DNA of 52,257 nt from positions 1 through 52,257 of the forward strand of contig CAMLRA010000014.1 in the NCBI GenBank assembly GCA_946482325.1. The letters run 5' to 3'. Origin of the DNA: an uncultured Chromatiaceae bacterium (GTDB lineage: Bacteria > Pseudomonadota > Gammaproteobacteria > Enterobacterales > Alteromonadaceae). Position 1 is the stretch's first letter; each line of letters starts with the position of its first letter. The notes beneath the pieces are model-generated. The model was not told the origin of the DNA and did not search any database. It worked only from the letters and a program-made list of their open reading frames with translations. Position numbers and translations under genes: made by a program. Shown here one piece after another: positions 37,226-46,710 of this stretch.

Positions 37226-38880
37226 CAGATCCTGTTGAGCTGTTGAGGAGCCGATTTGGCATTGCTGCTGAAGAGATTGAAAAAGCCCGAAGCTACCAGC
37301 GCAAATATGGTGGTCAGCTAGAACAGATCCTGATTTCTCTGGGCGCTGCCGCAAGCGAAATTCTACCGGAATTTTATGCGGAGTTGCTCGGATTGCCGCT
37401 TGCTCTGCAAATTCCTGACAACGAATGGACTTTGCCCGAAGCCGCCCATCAATTGCCGCTGGACGCATTACTGGCCAAACTTTGGATCCCGTACCGCTTG
37501 GACGAGAGCGGTTGGTTGTTTTATACCGCAACGCCGCTCGATGCTGAAGCTCAGGAACTGATCGCCGGTTTACAGGTACCAGTGACATTAAGTTTATTAC
37601 CGGCTGAGCAGCTGGCGACACTAAAATTGTTGGCCGCACAGACGCAGGAACAAAGCCGGCTGGAATCGTTGTCTTCGCACGAAGAAGCCCGCCTGCGAGA
37701 ACTGGCGTCCGAAGCGCCAACAGTCCATCTGCTGAATTCCCTCATCACGCGGGCATTAAAATTACGCGCATCGGACATGCATGTGGAGCCCGAGCATGGT
37801 CGTGCCCGTGTCCGTCTGCGTATTGACGGCGTTTTGCAAGAAATTGAACAAATCAGCGCGTCGCTGGTGATGCCTTTGGTCACCCGGCTAAAAATACTCA
37901 GCAATATGGATATTGCTGAAAAACGCCGGCCACAGGATGGCAAAATTGAAATGCGTATCAGTGGGATCGATCTTGATATCCGCGTGTCTTGCTTGCCGCT
38001 CAATGACGGTGAGAGCGTCGTTATGCGTTTCCTGCGCAAAGATTCCATTCGTTATGACATGGCCACACTGGGTATCTCTGCCGACCTCGAACGATTGATT
38101 CAGGAAGATTTGCAGCGCACAGCTGGTGTTATTCTGCTCACAGGCCCAACCGGCTCTGGTAAAACCACTAGTCTGTATACATTTTTGCATCAGCTGAATT
38201 CACCTGAAGTAAAAATTATCACGCTGGAAGACCCGGTGGAGTACCAATTAGACGGAGTCAATCAGGTACAGGTACAACCCGATATCGGTTTTGATTTTGC
38301 GGCCGGTCTACGTAGTATAGTCCGGCAAGATCCGGATATTGTGATGCTTGGTGAGATCCGTGACCGCGAAACGGCATCGATTGCGATGCAGTCGGCTTTA
38401 ACAGGCCATCTGGTGTTCTCAACGGTACACACCAATGATGCACCCAGCGCTTTTACCCGTTTACTCGATTTAGGTGTCGATGAGTTTCTGCTGAACGCCG
38501 CGTTGATTTCGATCGTCGCGCAGCGCTTAGTTCGAAAATTGTGTGACCATTGCGCTGAGCCTGATACCTCAACATTAGAGCCGAAGTTCGCGGCACAATT
38601 AGCCGATATTGCCCGGCAGGCTGGTGTGACGGAATTAACGCTGCGTAAAGCCTGTGGCTGTGAACATTGCAATTTTAGCGGCTATCGTGGTCGCGTCGCT
38701 ATTATCGAATATTTGCGCTGTGATGAGGCGATCCAGTCTTTACCAAAAGATCAGAATTTTATTCTGGCGGCCCGTAAACTGAATCTGCAACGCGGTGGTC
38801 GCACCCTGTTAAGTGATGGTTTCCTTAAAGTCGCGCTGGGGATCACCACTCTGGACGAAGTACGCAGGGCAGCCAGCTAA
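37222..38880 (+). CDS. gspE: GspE type II secretion ATPase
   Basis: The cytoplasmic hexameric ATPase that powers pseudopilus assembly, 552 residues. The N-terminal GspE/MshEN-type domain (about 1-150) is followed by the core. Walker A is GPTGSGKTT at 308-316, Walker B is IVMLGEIRD near 373-381, with E378 catalytic, and the His box is SALTGHLVFSTVHTND. A zinc-binding tetracysteine is present: C441 and C444, then C480 and C483, with an extra C478. These features distinguish GspE from PilB and PilT. It overlaps gspG by 4 bases. Confidence 0.95.
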   Translation: MTDPVELLRSRFGIAAEEIEKARSYQRKYGGQLEQILISLGAAASEILPEFYAELLGLPLALQIPDNEWTLPEAAHQLPLDALLAKLWIPYRLDESGWLFYTATPLDAEAQELIAGLQVPVTLSLLPAEQLATLKLLAAQTQEQSRLESLSSHEEARLRELASEAPTVHLLNSLITRALKLRASDMHVEPEHGRARVRLRIDGVLQEIEQISASLVMPLVTRLKILSNMDIAEKRRPQDGKIEMRISGIDLDIRVSCLPLNDGESVVMRFLRKDSIRYDMATLGISADLERLIQEDLQRTAGVILLTGPTGSGKTTSLYTFLHQLNSPEVKIITLEDPVEYQLDGVNQVQVQPDIGFDFAAGLRSIVRQDPDIVMLGEIRDRETASIAMQSALTGHLVFSTVHTNDAPSAFTRLLDLGVDEFLLNAALISIVAQRLVRKLCDHCAEPDTSTLEPKFAAQLADIARQAGVTELTLRKACGCEHCNFSGYRGRVAIIEYLRCDEAIQSLPKDQNFILAARKLNLQRGGRTLLSDGFLKVALGITTLDEVRRAAS

Positions 38881-38895
38881 CATGAACAAAGCACG

Positions 38896-40086
38896 ATGAA
38901 CAGATATAGTTACAAAGCTTTTGATCAGGCTGGCGCACCGCTGAAGGGTGTTTTGACTGCACTGGATCAGGACGATGCCCGTCAACAATTAAAAGCCAGA
39001 GGTCTGCTGGTCAGTGACCTGCAACCGGAGCAAAAGCGCCGTAGCTTCAGTATCAATCGTAAGTTATCTCTCGGTGATTTAGAGTTCCTGACCGCAGAGC
39101 TCTCTGTGCTGCTGGACGCCGGTTTAAAAATTGATAAAGGTGTTGAAGTCCTGGCGCGTAGTGCGTCTAAACCAGCGCAGGCTGAGCTGCTGAATAAAAT
39201 CAGTGGTGATTTAAAAAAAGGTCTGCAGTTGTCGCAGGTTTTGCGGCAGACGGGGCTCTTCGATGCGCTATACATCAACTTGGTGGAGATTGGTGAAGCC
39301 ACGGGGCAATTGGCGCAGATGTTCCGCAAGTTGGCGGAAGATTTGGCTTTTCGGCGCGATTTACAGCAAAAAGTCACGCAAGCGATGACTTATCCTGCTG
39401 TTGTATTAAGTGTCTGCCTCGGCGCTCTATTGTTTATCCTGAACTTTGTAGTACCGAACATGGCGCAAATGTTCCGGGGACAACAAGATCTGCCGATTTA
39501 CACGGAAATTCTACTCGGTACCGCAGATTGGTTTGGTCAATATCAGTGGTACTTACTGTTGTTTTTGCTAGCGTTAGGTGCGTTTGTGAAATCGTCCTGG
39601 CACAAACCCCAATGGCAGGCGGTGATCTCGCGCACACAGCTCCGGCTGCCATTTTTGCGCACCTTGACTTTACTGCTAGAGCGGATCCGTTTTAACGGCG
39701 CATTGTCGATGATGCTAAACGCCGGTGTCTCAATCGACCAGGCGATGACATTGGCTGCCGGCAGTGTCCGCCAGCCGCAGCTGCGCCATGAACTAGAGTC
39801 AGCGATAGCCCGGGTAAAACGCGGTGAGCAATTATCGGCAGTATTGGGTCAAAGCAGAATTTATCCGCAGTTTTATCAGTCTTTGCTCGTCGTCGGCGAA
39901 GAGACCGGTGAGCTAGGCAGGATCTTCAATGAAATAACGAATCGCAGCCAAAAAGAGTTCAGTCAGTGGGTCTTGCGCTTTACCAGTTTGCTCGAGCCTT
40001 TGATGATTCTGTTCATGGGGGGTCTGGTTGGTGGGGTCGTCGTGATCCTGATGATGAGTATTACCTCCGGCACGTCGGCGCTTTGA
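38896..40086 (+). CDS. gspF: GspF type II secretion inner-membrane platform protein
   Basis: A 396-residue polytopic protein with two repeated cytoplasmic GspF domains (about 65-190 and 270-385). It has three membrane segments (around 165-190, 215-235 and 365-390). Motifs are LEFLTAELSVLLDAGLKID and YINLVEIGEATGQL, with the second-domain counterpart LLVVGEETGELG. It has the usual GspF length. It starts 15 bases after gspE and is followed after 1 base by gspH. Confidence 0.95.
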   Translation: MNRYSYKAFDQAGAPLKGVLTALDQDDARQQLKARGLLVSDLQPEQKRRSFSINRKLSLGDLEFLTAELSVLLDAGLKIDKGVEVLARSASKPAQAELLNKISGDLKKGLQLSQVLRQTGLFDALYINLVEIGEATGQLAQMFRKLAEDLAFRRDLQQKVTQAMTYPAVVLSVCLGALLFILNFVVPNMAQMFRGQQDLPIYTEILLGTADWFGQYQWYLLLFLLALGAFVKSSWHKPQWQAVISRTQLRLPFLRTLTLLLERIRFNGALSMMLNAGVSIDQAMTLAAGSVRQPQLRHELESAIARVKRGEQLSAVLGQSRIYPQFYQSLLVVGEETGELGRIFNEITNRSQKEFSQWVLRFTSLLEPLMILFMGGLVGGVVVILMMSITSGTSAL

Positions 40087-40087
40087 T

Positions 40088-40474
40088 ATGACAGCCCGTG
40101 GCCTCAGTCTGGTTGAATTATTGATTGTCATGGCACTGATGGGGTTGGTGTTGAGCCTGGTCGGGCCTTTAGGGATGAAACAAATCGAGCGCAGCGAAGC
40201 CGTTTACGAGAGCATGCAATTGCAGCAGTTGCTGAATCAAGCAGTACAACAGGCTTATGTGCAGTCTAAACCAGTTGAATTGCAGCTTGACGGTAAACGC
40301 TTGCTAAGCAGCGATGGTCAAAACGTGCTGCTGGACCAGAGTTTTAGTCATATTTTTTTCCCACGCCAGCGGGTGGAAATCAACCGCAATGGCTTTGCAT
40401 CCCAGCCACAGATTTCCGCTTTAGTTCGTGGTCAGCCCCGAACTTATGATTTTGAGGCGGACAATGCGCGTTAA
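40088..40474 (+). CDS. gspH: GspH-like minor pseudopilin
   Basis: A 128-residue prepilin-like protein. The short leader ends RG and is followed by LSLVELLIVMALMGLVLSL, with Glu5 conserved for prepilin peptidase processing. The globular C-terminal domain is small and poorly conserved, so assignment as GspH depends on its place between gspF and the I-J-K block. Overlap with the following gene is 11 bases. Confidence 0.75.
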   Translation: MTARGLSLVELLIVMALMGLVLSLVGPLGMKQIERSEAVYESMQLQQLLNQAVQQAYVQSKPVELQLDGKRLLSSDGQNVLLDQSFSHIFFPRQRVEINRNGFASQPQISALVRGQPRTYDFEADNAR

Positions 40475-40898
40475 TGCAAAAGGCTTCACGCTCATTGAAG
40501 TGCTGATTGCTGGCAGTATCATGTTTATTGTGCTGGTAATGGTGACGGACAGCTTTTTAACTGCCCGCAACAGTGCGCGACACGCTGACAACATCATTGC
40601 GATGTTAGAGCCATTACCTTTAGTCAAAGCAGATATTCAGCAGCAGCTGCAACTGAACCCCGGTCAGCCGGCTTCTGGTCAGGGAACCTTCGGTAAGGTG
40701 ACTTTTCAGTGGCGAGCAGAGAAAACTGCTGCAGCGGCACCTAAACCGCGTTTTGAGCTTGAATCCGGCACTAGTACTTTTTTCGCAGAACGCTTTTATC
40801 TGTATCGGGTTGAGTTGACCCTGGCCGTGGCGGACCAACAGAAAAACCTGATTTATACCGACCTGGTCTGGCGGCAGGGACCGGGGGTACCACAATGA
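40464..40898 (+). CDS. gspI: GspI-like minor pseudopilin
   Basis: A 144-residue prepilin-like protein. ATG 40464 gives a leader ending KG before FTLIEVLIAGSIMFIVLVMV, with Glu5. The upstream start at 40428 would lie well inside gspH and add an atypical leader. GspI forms the tip complex with GspJ and GspK; the order H-I-J-K here supports that assignment, though I and J can be hard to tell apart by sequence alone. Confidence 0.72.
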   Translation: MRVNAKGFTLIEVLIAGSIMFIVLVMVTDSFLTARNSARHADNIIAMLEPLPLVKADIQQQLQLNPGQPASGQGTFGKVTFQWRAEKTAAAAPKPRFELESGTSTFFAERFYLYRVELTLAVADQQKNLIYTDLVWRQGPGVPQ

Positions 40899-41563
40899 AA
40901 CAACGTGGTTTTACGCTGGTCGAAATGCTGATTTCGGCGACGTTGCTGATGATGGTACTTGGAACTGCGATGTATGGTTATCAACTCTATATGCAGTACT
41001 GGCAACGGGAACAACAGCAGCATTCCAAGCAGTTTCGTGCCTATCGGCAAACCGACCTACTCTATAGCGCTGTGCGCAGTATCGTGCCTTATGCTGTGCA
41101 AAACGCCCAGACCAGTGCTTTTTATTTCCTCGGACGCGACAATGGGTTTACGGCAGTCACTCAGTCTCCGGTATTTAATCCGGGCGCGCTGGCGGTGATC
41201 CGGGTGTTTCGCGAAGAAACATCGCAAGGCCAATTTCAGCTGGTTTACGAAGAGGCCTCTCTTCGCGATATGCTGTTATTGGAAGCCGAGCAGGAGCTGC
41301 CATTTAATCACCGGATGGTGCTTGATACCCGTTTCAATCGCCTTGAATTTCTGTATGAGCAAGTTGAGCTGAAAATCAATGAGCAATTTCCTGATCAGAC
41401 CGATAGGGTGAAGCGCTGGGTACCGGCATTGGATGGCATGACACAACGGCAGCATCCGGTGCAAATCCGACTGCAACTTGATGGCCTGGTCGTCGATTTG
41501 CCCATCCCGGACCGACAAAATCTGTTGTTACAACGTTATCAACGCGGGGATATCCAGACATGA
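40895..41563 (+). CDS. gspJ: GspJ-like minor pseudopilin
   Basis: A 222-residue prepilin-like protein with leader QRG followed by FTLVEMLISATLLMMVLGTA. Its length of more than 200 residues and its position before gspK are typical of GspJ. It is expected in the pseudopilus tip complex with GspI and GspK. Overlaps of 4 bases on both sides. Confidence 0.78.
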   Translation: MKQRGFTLVEMLISATLLMMVLGTAMYGYQLYMQYWQREQQQHSKQFRAYRQTDLLYSAVRSIVPYAVQNAQTSAFYFLGRDNGFTAVTQSPVFNPGALAVIRVFREETSQGQFQLVYEEASLRDMLLLEAEQELPFNHRMVLDTRFNRLEFLYEQVELKINEQFPDQTDRVKRWVPALDGMTQRQHPVQIRLQLDGLVVDLPIPDRQNLLLQRYQRGDIQT

Positions 41564-42438
41564 TCCGCTGTCAACGTGGTGTCGCTTTGCTTCAGGTTCT
41601 ATTTTTGTCGGTGATCTTGGCCGTGATGCTGATTTCCATGCATCTGAAAGCAAAAGCTGCCATCACACTAGCTCAGGAATTAAACGATAGGGCACAGGCC
41701 GAGTTACAGCTGCAATCAGCCGACAGTGAGCTCAAATTTGTGCTCCTGAGCCAACCGTTGACCCTGCAAGGCAGTGAAGATGGCCAGCTTCAGTGGAATC
41801 TCTACGATGAACCTTTTAGCTTTGCCGACGTCAATCTGCAGGTACAAGACGTCAGTGGTCTGGTCAATTTGTATAATTACAATGATGTGAGCCGGCTATT
41901 GCGCTACTTCAGTGATGAGTCCACGGCTTCACAACTATTGGGGCAATTGCAAGACTGGCAGGATGATGATCAGGAGGCTGGTATTCATGGCGCAGAACAA
42001 TCGTCCTACACGGCGGAGACTCGGGTGCGTAATCAGTTGATGCAAACAGAGAGTGAAATACGCTTTTTAAAAAGTATGACACCTGCATTGGCTGATTCAG
42101 TATTGCCCTGGCTTAGTTCTGCGCCGCAGCCTTATCAGAATCCATTAGTCATGCCGGGTCTGGTGCTTGAAGCAATGTTTGGCAACGCCATGGCGAATCA
42201 ACTCAGCAGATTGCGTCAGACCAATAAACTCGATGGTGCCATGTTGCGTGTTGCGATGGGCGCTCTCTACAGTGATGATTGGGTTTTAGGTCCATCGGGC
42301 AGCTTTCGTGTAACCTTCACTTCCGAAGTTAACAATGTTAAGCTTTCGCGCAGATATACCATCCGCCTGTCACCATATCAGGAAGACCCATTCACCTATT
42401 GGGAATATGTAAATCAATATCATGCCGAAAATCGTTGA
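41560..42438 (+). CDS. gspK: GspK-like pseudopilus tip protein
   Basis: A 292-residue protein with prepilin-like leader QRG, followed by VALLQVLFLSVILAVMLISM. Residue +5 is Gln instead of Glu, as expected for GspK, which caps the pseudopilus and lacks Glu5. The alpha-helical domain follows, with the motif VNLYNYNDVSRLLRYF. Overlap with gspL is 17 bases. Confidence 0.82.
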   Translation: MIRCQRGVALLQVLFLSVILAVMLISMHLKAKAAITLAQELNDRAQAELQLQSADSELKFVLLSQPLTLQGSEDGQLQWNLYDEPFSFADVNLQVQDVSGLVNLYNYNDVSRLLRYFSDESTASQLLGQLQDWQDDDQEAGIHGAEQSSYTAETRVRNQLMQTESEIRFLKSMTPALADSVLPWLSSAPQPYQNPLVMPGLVLEAMFGNAMANQLSRLRQTNKLDGAMLRVAMGALYSDDWVLGPSGSFRVTFTSEVNNVKLSRRYTIRLSPYQEDPFTYWEYVNQYHAENR

Positions 42439-43552
42439 AATCTGGCCGCAAGTTCCGACCGGCATTGTTCCTATGCTGCAAAAGCTGACAGAAGCGTTAG
42501 TTTCTGTCTGTGGTAAACAGCAGCTGTTTCAATGGCAGTTTAAGTCGAATCAGGCCAATTTAGAGGCCACAACTTCTGCAAAGTTTGTGCAGATCCTGAG
42601 CCGTGAATGTTACAGCGAGCAGCATAAACAGTATCCTGCATTGTCAGGTACAGCTTTAAAAGCAGTGTTGGCACAGGAATTTAGTGGTCAGCAGGTATTA
42701 CACCGGGTCGGCCCAATGCAGAATGGCCAGCAACAGGTCACTACTTATTCTCTGACGCCAGCACTGACTGAAAAATTAAAAACGGGTTTTTGGTTACCTG
42801 AAACCCTGTTATTGGGTAGTGCACTTCCCGGTGAAGTGTTAGCGCTGCAGGACAGCGGGCAGAAGTTCTTTTGTTGTCATTGGAATGGTCAAACTTATTC
42901 TGCATTGCAGACTGCGATTTGTGCCGATGCAAACCGGTTCAAAATGGTACAGGGACTACCGGCAGATTTACCAGTACGGCAACTGAGTCGTGCCGAGCAC
43001 CAGCTCTTGTTACTGCGCGGTCTTGTGGCATTACCGCTGCAGTCTTATACCGGTTTTTGGCGGATGCAACAATCATCGCTGTCCTTCAACTGGCGCGCCA
43101 TGCTGATTGCGGCTCTTGTCAGCTGGTCAGCTTATTTGGCGCTGGTTTCTGGCTGGTTGCATTGGCAAAACGGCCGCATTCAACAGCAGACGGAAGCGAT
43201 GGGCCCGAAAGTGAACGAATTGCTGGATTTACAAAAGCAATATGAGACTAGCCGTGCATTGCAGCAAGAGATTGCGGATTCATTACAACAAGCCGTTTAC
43301 CCGGAACAGCTCAGCTTACTAATGTTGTCGCTGACCAGTCAGCAAGTCACTGTCGAGCGTCTGCAATTAAAAGGCGGGGCGGCTGAGCTTACCGCGCGCG
43401 CAGCAAAGGCAACAGCAGCCTTGAGCGCGATCCAACAAATGCCTTTTGTCGCTTCAGCGAACTATATCAATGCCACCCGCAGAGTCGGGGAGCAGGAGCA
43501 GTTTACGGTGTCGATCCAATTCAAATCCGGAGCTGCCAGCCATGACAAATAA
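42422..43552 (+). CDS. gspL: GspL-like type II secretion inner-membrane protein
   Basis: A 376-residue protein with a cytoplasmic N-terminal part (about 1-220), one membrane segment (AMLIAALVSWSAYLALVSGW, near 225-245) and a periplasmic coiled-coil and ferredoxin-like end. The layout matches GspL, which links GspE to the membrane. The N-terminal ASKHA-like fold is hard to recognise here, so sequence support is modest. The position before gspM and after gspK is the main evidence. Confidence 0.72.
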   Translation: MPKIVEIWPQVPTGIVPMLQKLTEALVSVCGKQQLFQWQFKSNQANLEATTSAKFVQILSRECYSEQHKQYPALSGTALKAVLAQEFSGQQVLHRVGPMQNGQQQVTTYSLTPALTEKLKTGFWLPETLLLGSALPGEVLALQDSGQKFFCCHWNGQTYSALQTAICADANRFKMVQGLPADLPVRQLSRAEHQLLLLRGLVALPLQSYTGFWRMQQSSLSFNWRAMLIAALVSWSAYLALVSGWLHWQNGRIQQQTEAMGPKVNELLDLQKQYETSRALQQEIADSLQQAVYPEQLSLLMLSLTSQQVTVERLQLKGGAAELTARAAKATAALSAIQQMPFVASANYINATRRVGEQEQFTVSIQFKSGAASHDK

Positions 43553-44090
43553 TCAGCGCCAGCTGGCTTTGGCTGTCCTTGGCAGTCTACTGATTGCTCG
43601 TTTTGTGTTTGTCCCCTGGCAAACCGCGCAGGATGACCTGCATCAACAGCTGCAAATCAGCGCCAAACGTCTGGATAAAGCCGAGCGATTGGCAGGGATC
43701 GAAGCAGAGGTCAGGGATAAAACGACACAACTACATAACCGGCAGCAAGACATGCTGAATACTATGCCGGCGGTGCCTTCAGCAGAGCAATCTGCACAGG
43801 TCGTGCAGCAGTTACTGCAGTCTCATTTTGAAGCCGCAGGTGTCACAGTGGCTCTGTTTAACTGGCAAGGTAGCCAGCCGTACAGTGATAGCCGTGTGCA
43901 ACGTGGCAGGGCGAGCTTACGCCTGAGTGCGCCGGTACCGGCATTAGTCCGCTCTTTATCTGCTTTACAGCAACGTTATCCCTATTTGATGCTCTCTGAA
44001 TGGATTTCGGCCGAAGTGCCGGCAGATCAAACACAGCTCTATGAAATCTTCATCACTGTGGATCTGTTAGTCAAAGTGGAGCAGTCATGA
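43542..44090 (+). CDS. gspM: GspM-like type II secretion inner-membrane protein
   Basis: A 182-residue bitopic protein, with N-terminal membrane segment LALAVLGSLLIARFVFVPW, a periplasmic coiled coil (about 30-95) and a C-terminal domain. GspM binds GspL; the coupled order L-M supports the call. ATG 43542 overlaps the gspL stop by 11 bases; the frame is open far upstream within gspL. Sequence conservation is low for this family. Confidence 0.72.
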   Translation: MTNNQRQLALAVLGSLLIARFVFVPWQTAQDDLHQQLQISAKRLDKAERLAGIEAEVRDKTTQLHNRQQDMLNTMPAVPSAEQSAQVVQQLLQSHFEAAGVTVALFNWQGSQPYSDSRVQRGRASLRLSAPVPALVRSLSALQQRYPYLMLSEWISAEVPADQTQLYEIFITVDLLVKVEQS

Positions 44091-44599
44091 GAATCAGTCA
44101 ATTCTGGCTCCCTGAAGTCAAATACACACTGTTGGCAGTGGTCGCTATGGCAAGCCTGAACCTGTATAGCAGGTTGTATACGGGCATTGAGTCCAAACCA
44201 CAGCAGAGTATTGACGTGCAAACTGAGGTGAAGGTACCCACACCACCGCCACTTACTGCTGCCCTCGAGCCCTTGTTACAGCAGCTACAGCCGGTGGCAG
44301 CGGGCGACTCGACTCATGCAGCGATGCCGGTCGACCCGTCTGCAGGTCAGCTCGGGGCCTTGCAAGTCAGCCTCAAAGCGGTATTTTTGCAAGATGGGCA
44401 ACGCAAGGCTGTGTTGCGGCTGGTCGATGGTAGCAACGCCGAACTAAAAACAGTCCGGCTTCAGGATGAGGTCAGCGGCTACCGCCTGACGACATTACAG
44501 CAGGATTTGGTTATTTTTCAGCAAGGCGACCAGCGTGTCCTCTTGCGCCTGTTTAAAAACAACACTGCAGCAGGTCAGCCTGCGCAAGGAAATCAATAA
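44087..44599 (+). CDS. GspC/PilP-like type II secretion inner-membrane protein without PDZ domain
   Basis: A 170-residue protein: a membrane segment (KYTLLAVVAMASLNLYSRLY, about 12-31), a Pro-rich linker (VKVPTPPPLTAALEP), and a C-terminal domain from about 80 to 155 with the pattern LKAVFLQDGQRKAVLRLVDG. That domain resembles the HR domain of GspC or the PilP domain, which contacts the secretin. There is no PDZ domain as in long GspC. The gene sits where gspN might lie, directly before gspD, so it could be a GspN/GspC-type connector. I call it GspC-like with moderate confidence. Confidence 0.62.
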   Translation: MRISQFWLPEVKYTLLAVVAMASLNLYSRLYTGIESKPQQSIDVQTEVKVPTPPPLTAALEPLLQQLQPVAAGDSTHAAMPVDPSAGQLGALQVSLKAVFLQDGQRKAVLRLVDGSNAELKTVRLQDEVSGYRLTTLQQDLVIFQQGDQRVLLRLFKNNTAAGQPAQGNQ

Positions 44600-46681
44600 A
44601 TGTATCTGGTCCGCACTACGGTCTCTTTATTTGTGCTGGCAGCGTTGTCAGCCTGTGCCACCAAACCGGCATCTTTTACCATTCCACAAAGCAAAATTGC
44701 GGGTTCAGGCAATACACCAAGTATTGCCAATGAATTACCACCGGAAGATTTGCCCAAAGCGAATGGTGGATATACCGAGCTGACTCCGCTGAGCGTGCAG
44801 CGTACCCGTGTACAAAGTAGTCTGGATGTAGCTTCTGCATTTTCTGATCAGGGCGAACTCACGCTGTCTGCTGATGAACTGCCTGGTGACGAGTTTATTC
44901 ATACGGTTTTTGGTGAACAGCTCAAAGTTAATTATGTGCTGGCTGACGGTATCGCCAATTTAGAGCAGCCATTTTCACTGAACATTCAGGATAGTGTCAG
45001 CCCACGGCGCTTGTTTATTCTGGCGAGCGAACTTCTGGCCAGCCGCAATATTCAGGTAACACGTAAAGATGATGTATTTTTCATCCATCCCAAAGCGGCG
45101 GATAATCAGCCAACCGGCACCTTCGGTTTTGGCCGCAACCCGCAGGATGTGCCGCAAAGTTTGGGTATTGTCACCCAGTTAGTGCCGGTTAAATACAACC
45201 GCGATTTGTCGATTGAAACCACTATTCGTGACATCGCCGGCGTGCGGGTGCAGGAAGTCCAGGGCCAAAGCGCTTATTATTTTCAGGGCGAACGCGACAA
45301 AGTCGTTCGCGCCATTGAGCTGTTAAATATCCTCGATACACCAGCTGTGCGTGGCAAAAATATCGGCCTGATGCGTTTGACCTATATTTCGACTGACGAT
45401 TTTACCAAACAGGTCAATGAACTGTTGGCAAGTGAAGGTTTACCGCTGGATATGGGCAAACCGGGCAGTCGGAATCTGGTGCTTATTCCATTGCCGCAAA
45501 TCGGTTCAGTCGCAGTGTTCGCTGCAGATCAGCTGTATATCGATCGCTTAAAATATTGGGCGATGCAATTAGACCAACCCAATCAGGGTGATGAAAAACG
45601 TTATTTTATGTTCCACCCGCGTTTTGCCCGTGCTGCAGATATCGGTGAGTCGTTATCCGCCTTAATTGGACAGGACAACGGTCAGGGCAATACCCGTCGC
45701 GATACACAATCGGCGCAGCCCGCAGCAGCGCGTCAACCGCAGCAAACGCAGGCGCGGACTGGCAGCACCGGAACCACAAGCAGTGGTGCTGCTTCGGTGC
45801 AAAATGATTTGTTAAAAATGACTGTCGATGCGCGGTCTAACTCATTGATTTTCTATACCGCTGGCAAGCATTACAAAGAATTGCTGCCAATGATTGAAAA
45901 ACTCGATGTGATGCCCAAACAAATTATGCTGGAAACCACCATTGCGGAAGTGAGCCTCAAAGGAGAATTTGCTATGGGTGTTGAATTTGCCTTGAAAAAT
46001 GGCAATTTCGGCCTTGGTGATTCGGGCAATATGGGGGTTGGCAGTATTGTAGGGATTGGCGCTACTTACTCAAAGAATCTCGATACTTTTGTTGCCCGCT
46101 TAAGATCAACCGATGAACGCGTGAATGTCCTATCGAGCCCATCGATTGTGGTGCGCGATGGGGTGACGGCTGAGATTAATATTGGTGAAGATGTGCCTGT
46201 GGTCACCGGCACCACTGAGAATCCGAACACCGGTGCGCAAACGCGTAGTGTCGCCAGCCGTAAAACCGGTATCAAGCTGTCTGTGACGCCCAGTATCAGT
46301 GCGCAGGGCCTGGTCGTGATGGAAATCAAGCAGGAAAGTTCAAACGCGGTGAAGGGGGGCGTAACGGTCGAAGGCAACCAAACCATCTTTGAACGTCAAA
46401 TCAGTACTGAAGTGATTGCACAAAGCGGTCAGACCATTTTACTCGGTGGCTTAATCTCTGAGCGCAGCACGGCGTCTGACAGTAAAGTGCCGGGTTTAGC
46501 CAGCTTACCGTTGCTGGGAGCCCTATTTAAATCAGAATCTGAGACAAAAGAAAAAACTGAACTAGTCTTACTCATCACGCCAAGAGTTGTGGATAACAGT
46601 GAAGAATGGGAAAGTATCAGCAGTAAACTATCCGAAGCACTGGATTCAATTCATTTTGTTGAAGAAAAAACAGGCAATTAG
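44600..46681 (+). CDS. gspD: GspD-type secretin with lipoprotein signal peptide
   Basis: A 693-residue outer-membrane secretin. The signal peptide ends in a lipobox, LSAC with Cys19, and residue +2 is Ala, which favours outer-membrane sorting. N-terminal N0-N3 domains run to about 420, with a Gln/Ser/Thr-rich insert (about 370-400) in the N3 region. The secretin domain (about 410-680) has motifs VLSSPSIVVRDGVTAEINIG, VPVVTGTTE and LGGLISERSTASDSKVPGLA, ending in the beta-lip LLITPRVV. A lipidated secretin is seen in HxcQ-type systems and would explain why no pilotin gene is present. Confidence 0.94.
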   Translation: MYLVRTTVSLFVLAALSACATKPASFTIPQSKIAGSGNTPSIANELPPEDLPKANGGYTELTPLSVQRTRVQSSLDVASAFSDQGELTLSADELPGDEFIHTVFGEQLKVNYVLADGIANLEQPFSLNIQDSVSPRRLFILASELLASRNIQVTRKDDVFFIHPKAADNQPTGTFGFGRNPQDVPQSLGIVTQLVPVKYNRDLSIETTIRDIAGVRVQEVQGQSAYYFQGERDKVVRAIELLNILDTPAVRGKNIGLMRLTYISTDDFTKQVNELLASEGLPLDMGKPGSRNLVLIPLPQIGSVAVFAADQLYIDRLKYWAMQLDQPNQGDEKRYFMFHPRFARAADIGESLSALIGQDNGQGNTRRDTQSAQPAAARQPQQTQARTGSTGTTSSGAASVQNDLLKMTVDARSNSLIFYTAGKHYKELLPMIEKLDVMPKQIMLETTIAEVSLKGEFAMGVEFALKNGNFGLGDSGNMGVGSIVGIGATYSKNLDTFVARLRSTDERVNVLSSPSIVVRDGVTAEINIGEDVPVVTGTTENPNTGAQTRSVASRKTGIKLSVTPSISAQGLVVMEIKQESSNAVKGGVTVEGNQTIFERQISTEVIAQSGQTILLGGLISERSTASDSKVPGLASLPLLGALFKSESETKEKTELVLLITPRVVDNSEEWESISSKLSEALDSIHFVEEKTGN

Positions 46682-46710
46682 CGAGTGAAAAGGGTAGTTT
46701 TTTTAAAAAT

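Noticed and set aside
36824..46681. A type IV pilus or MSHA pilus operon
   Set aside because: The GspG signature, the GspE zinc cysteines, the GspK with Gln at +5, and the L-M-C-like-D order fit type II secretion. No pilT, no major type IV pilin and no pilQ-pilMNOP order is present.
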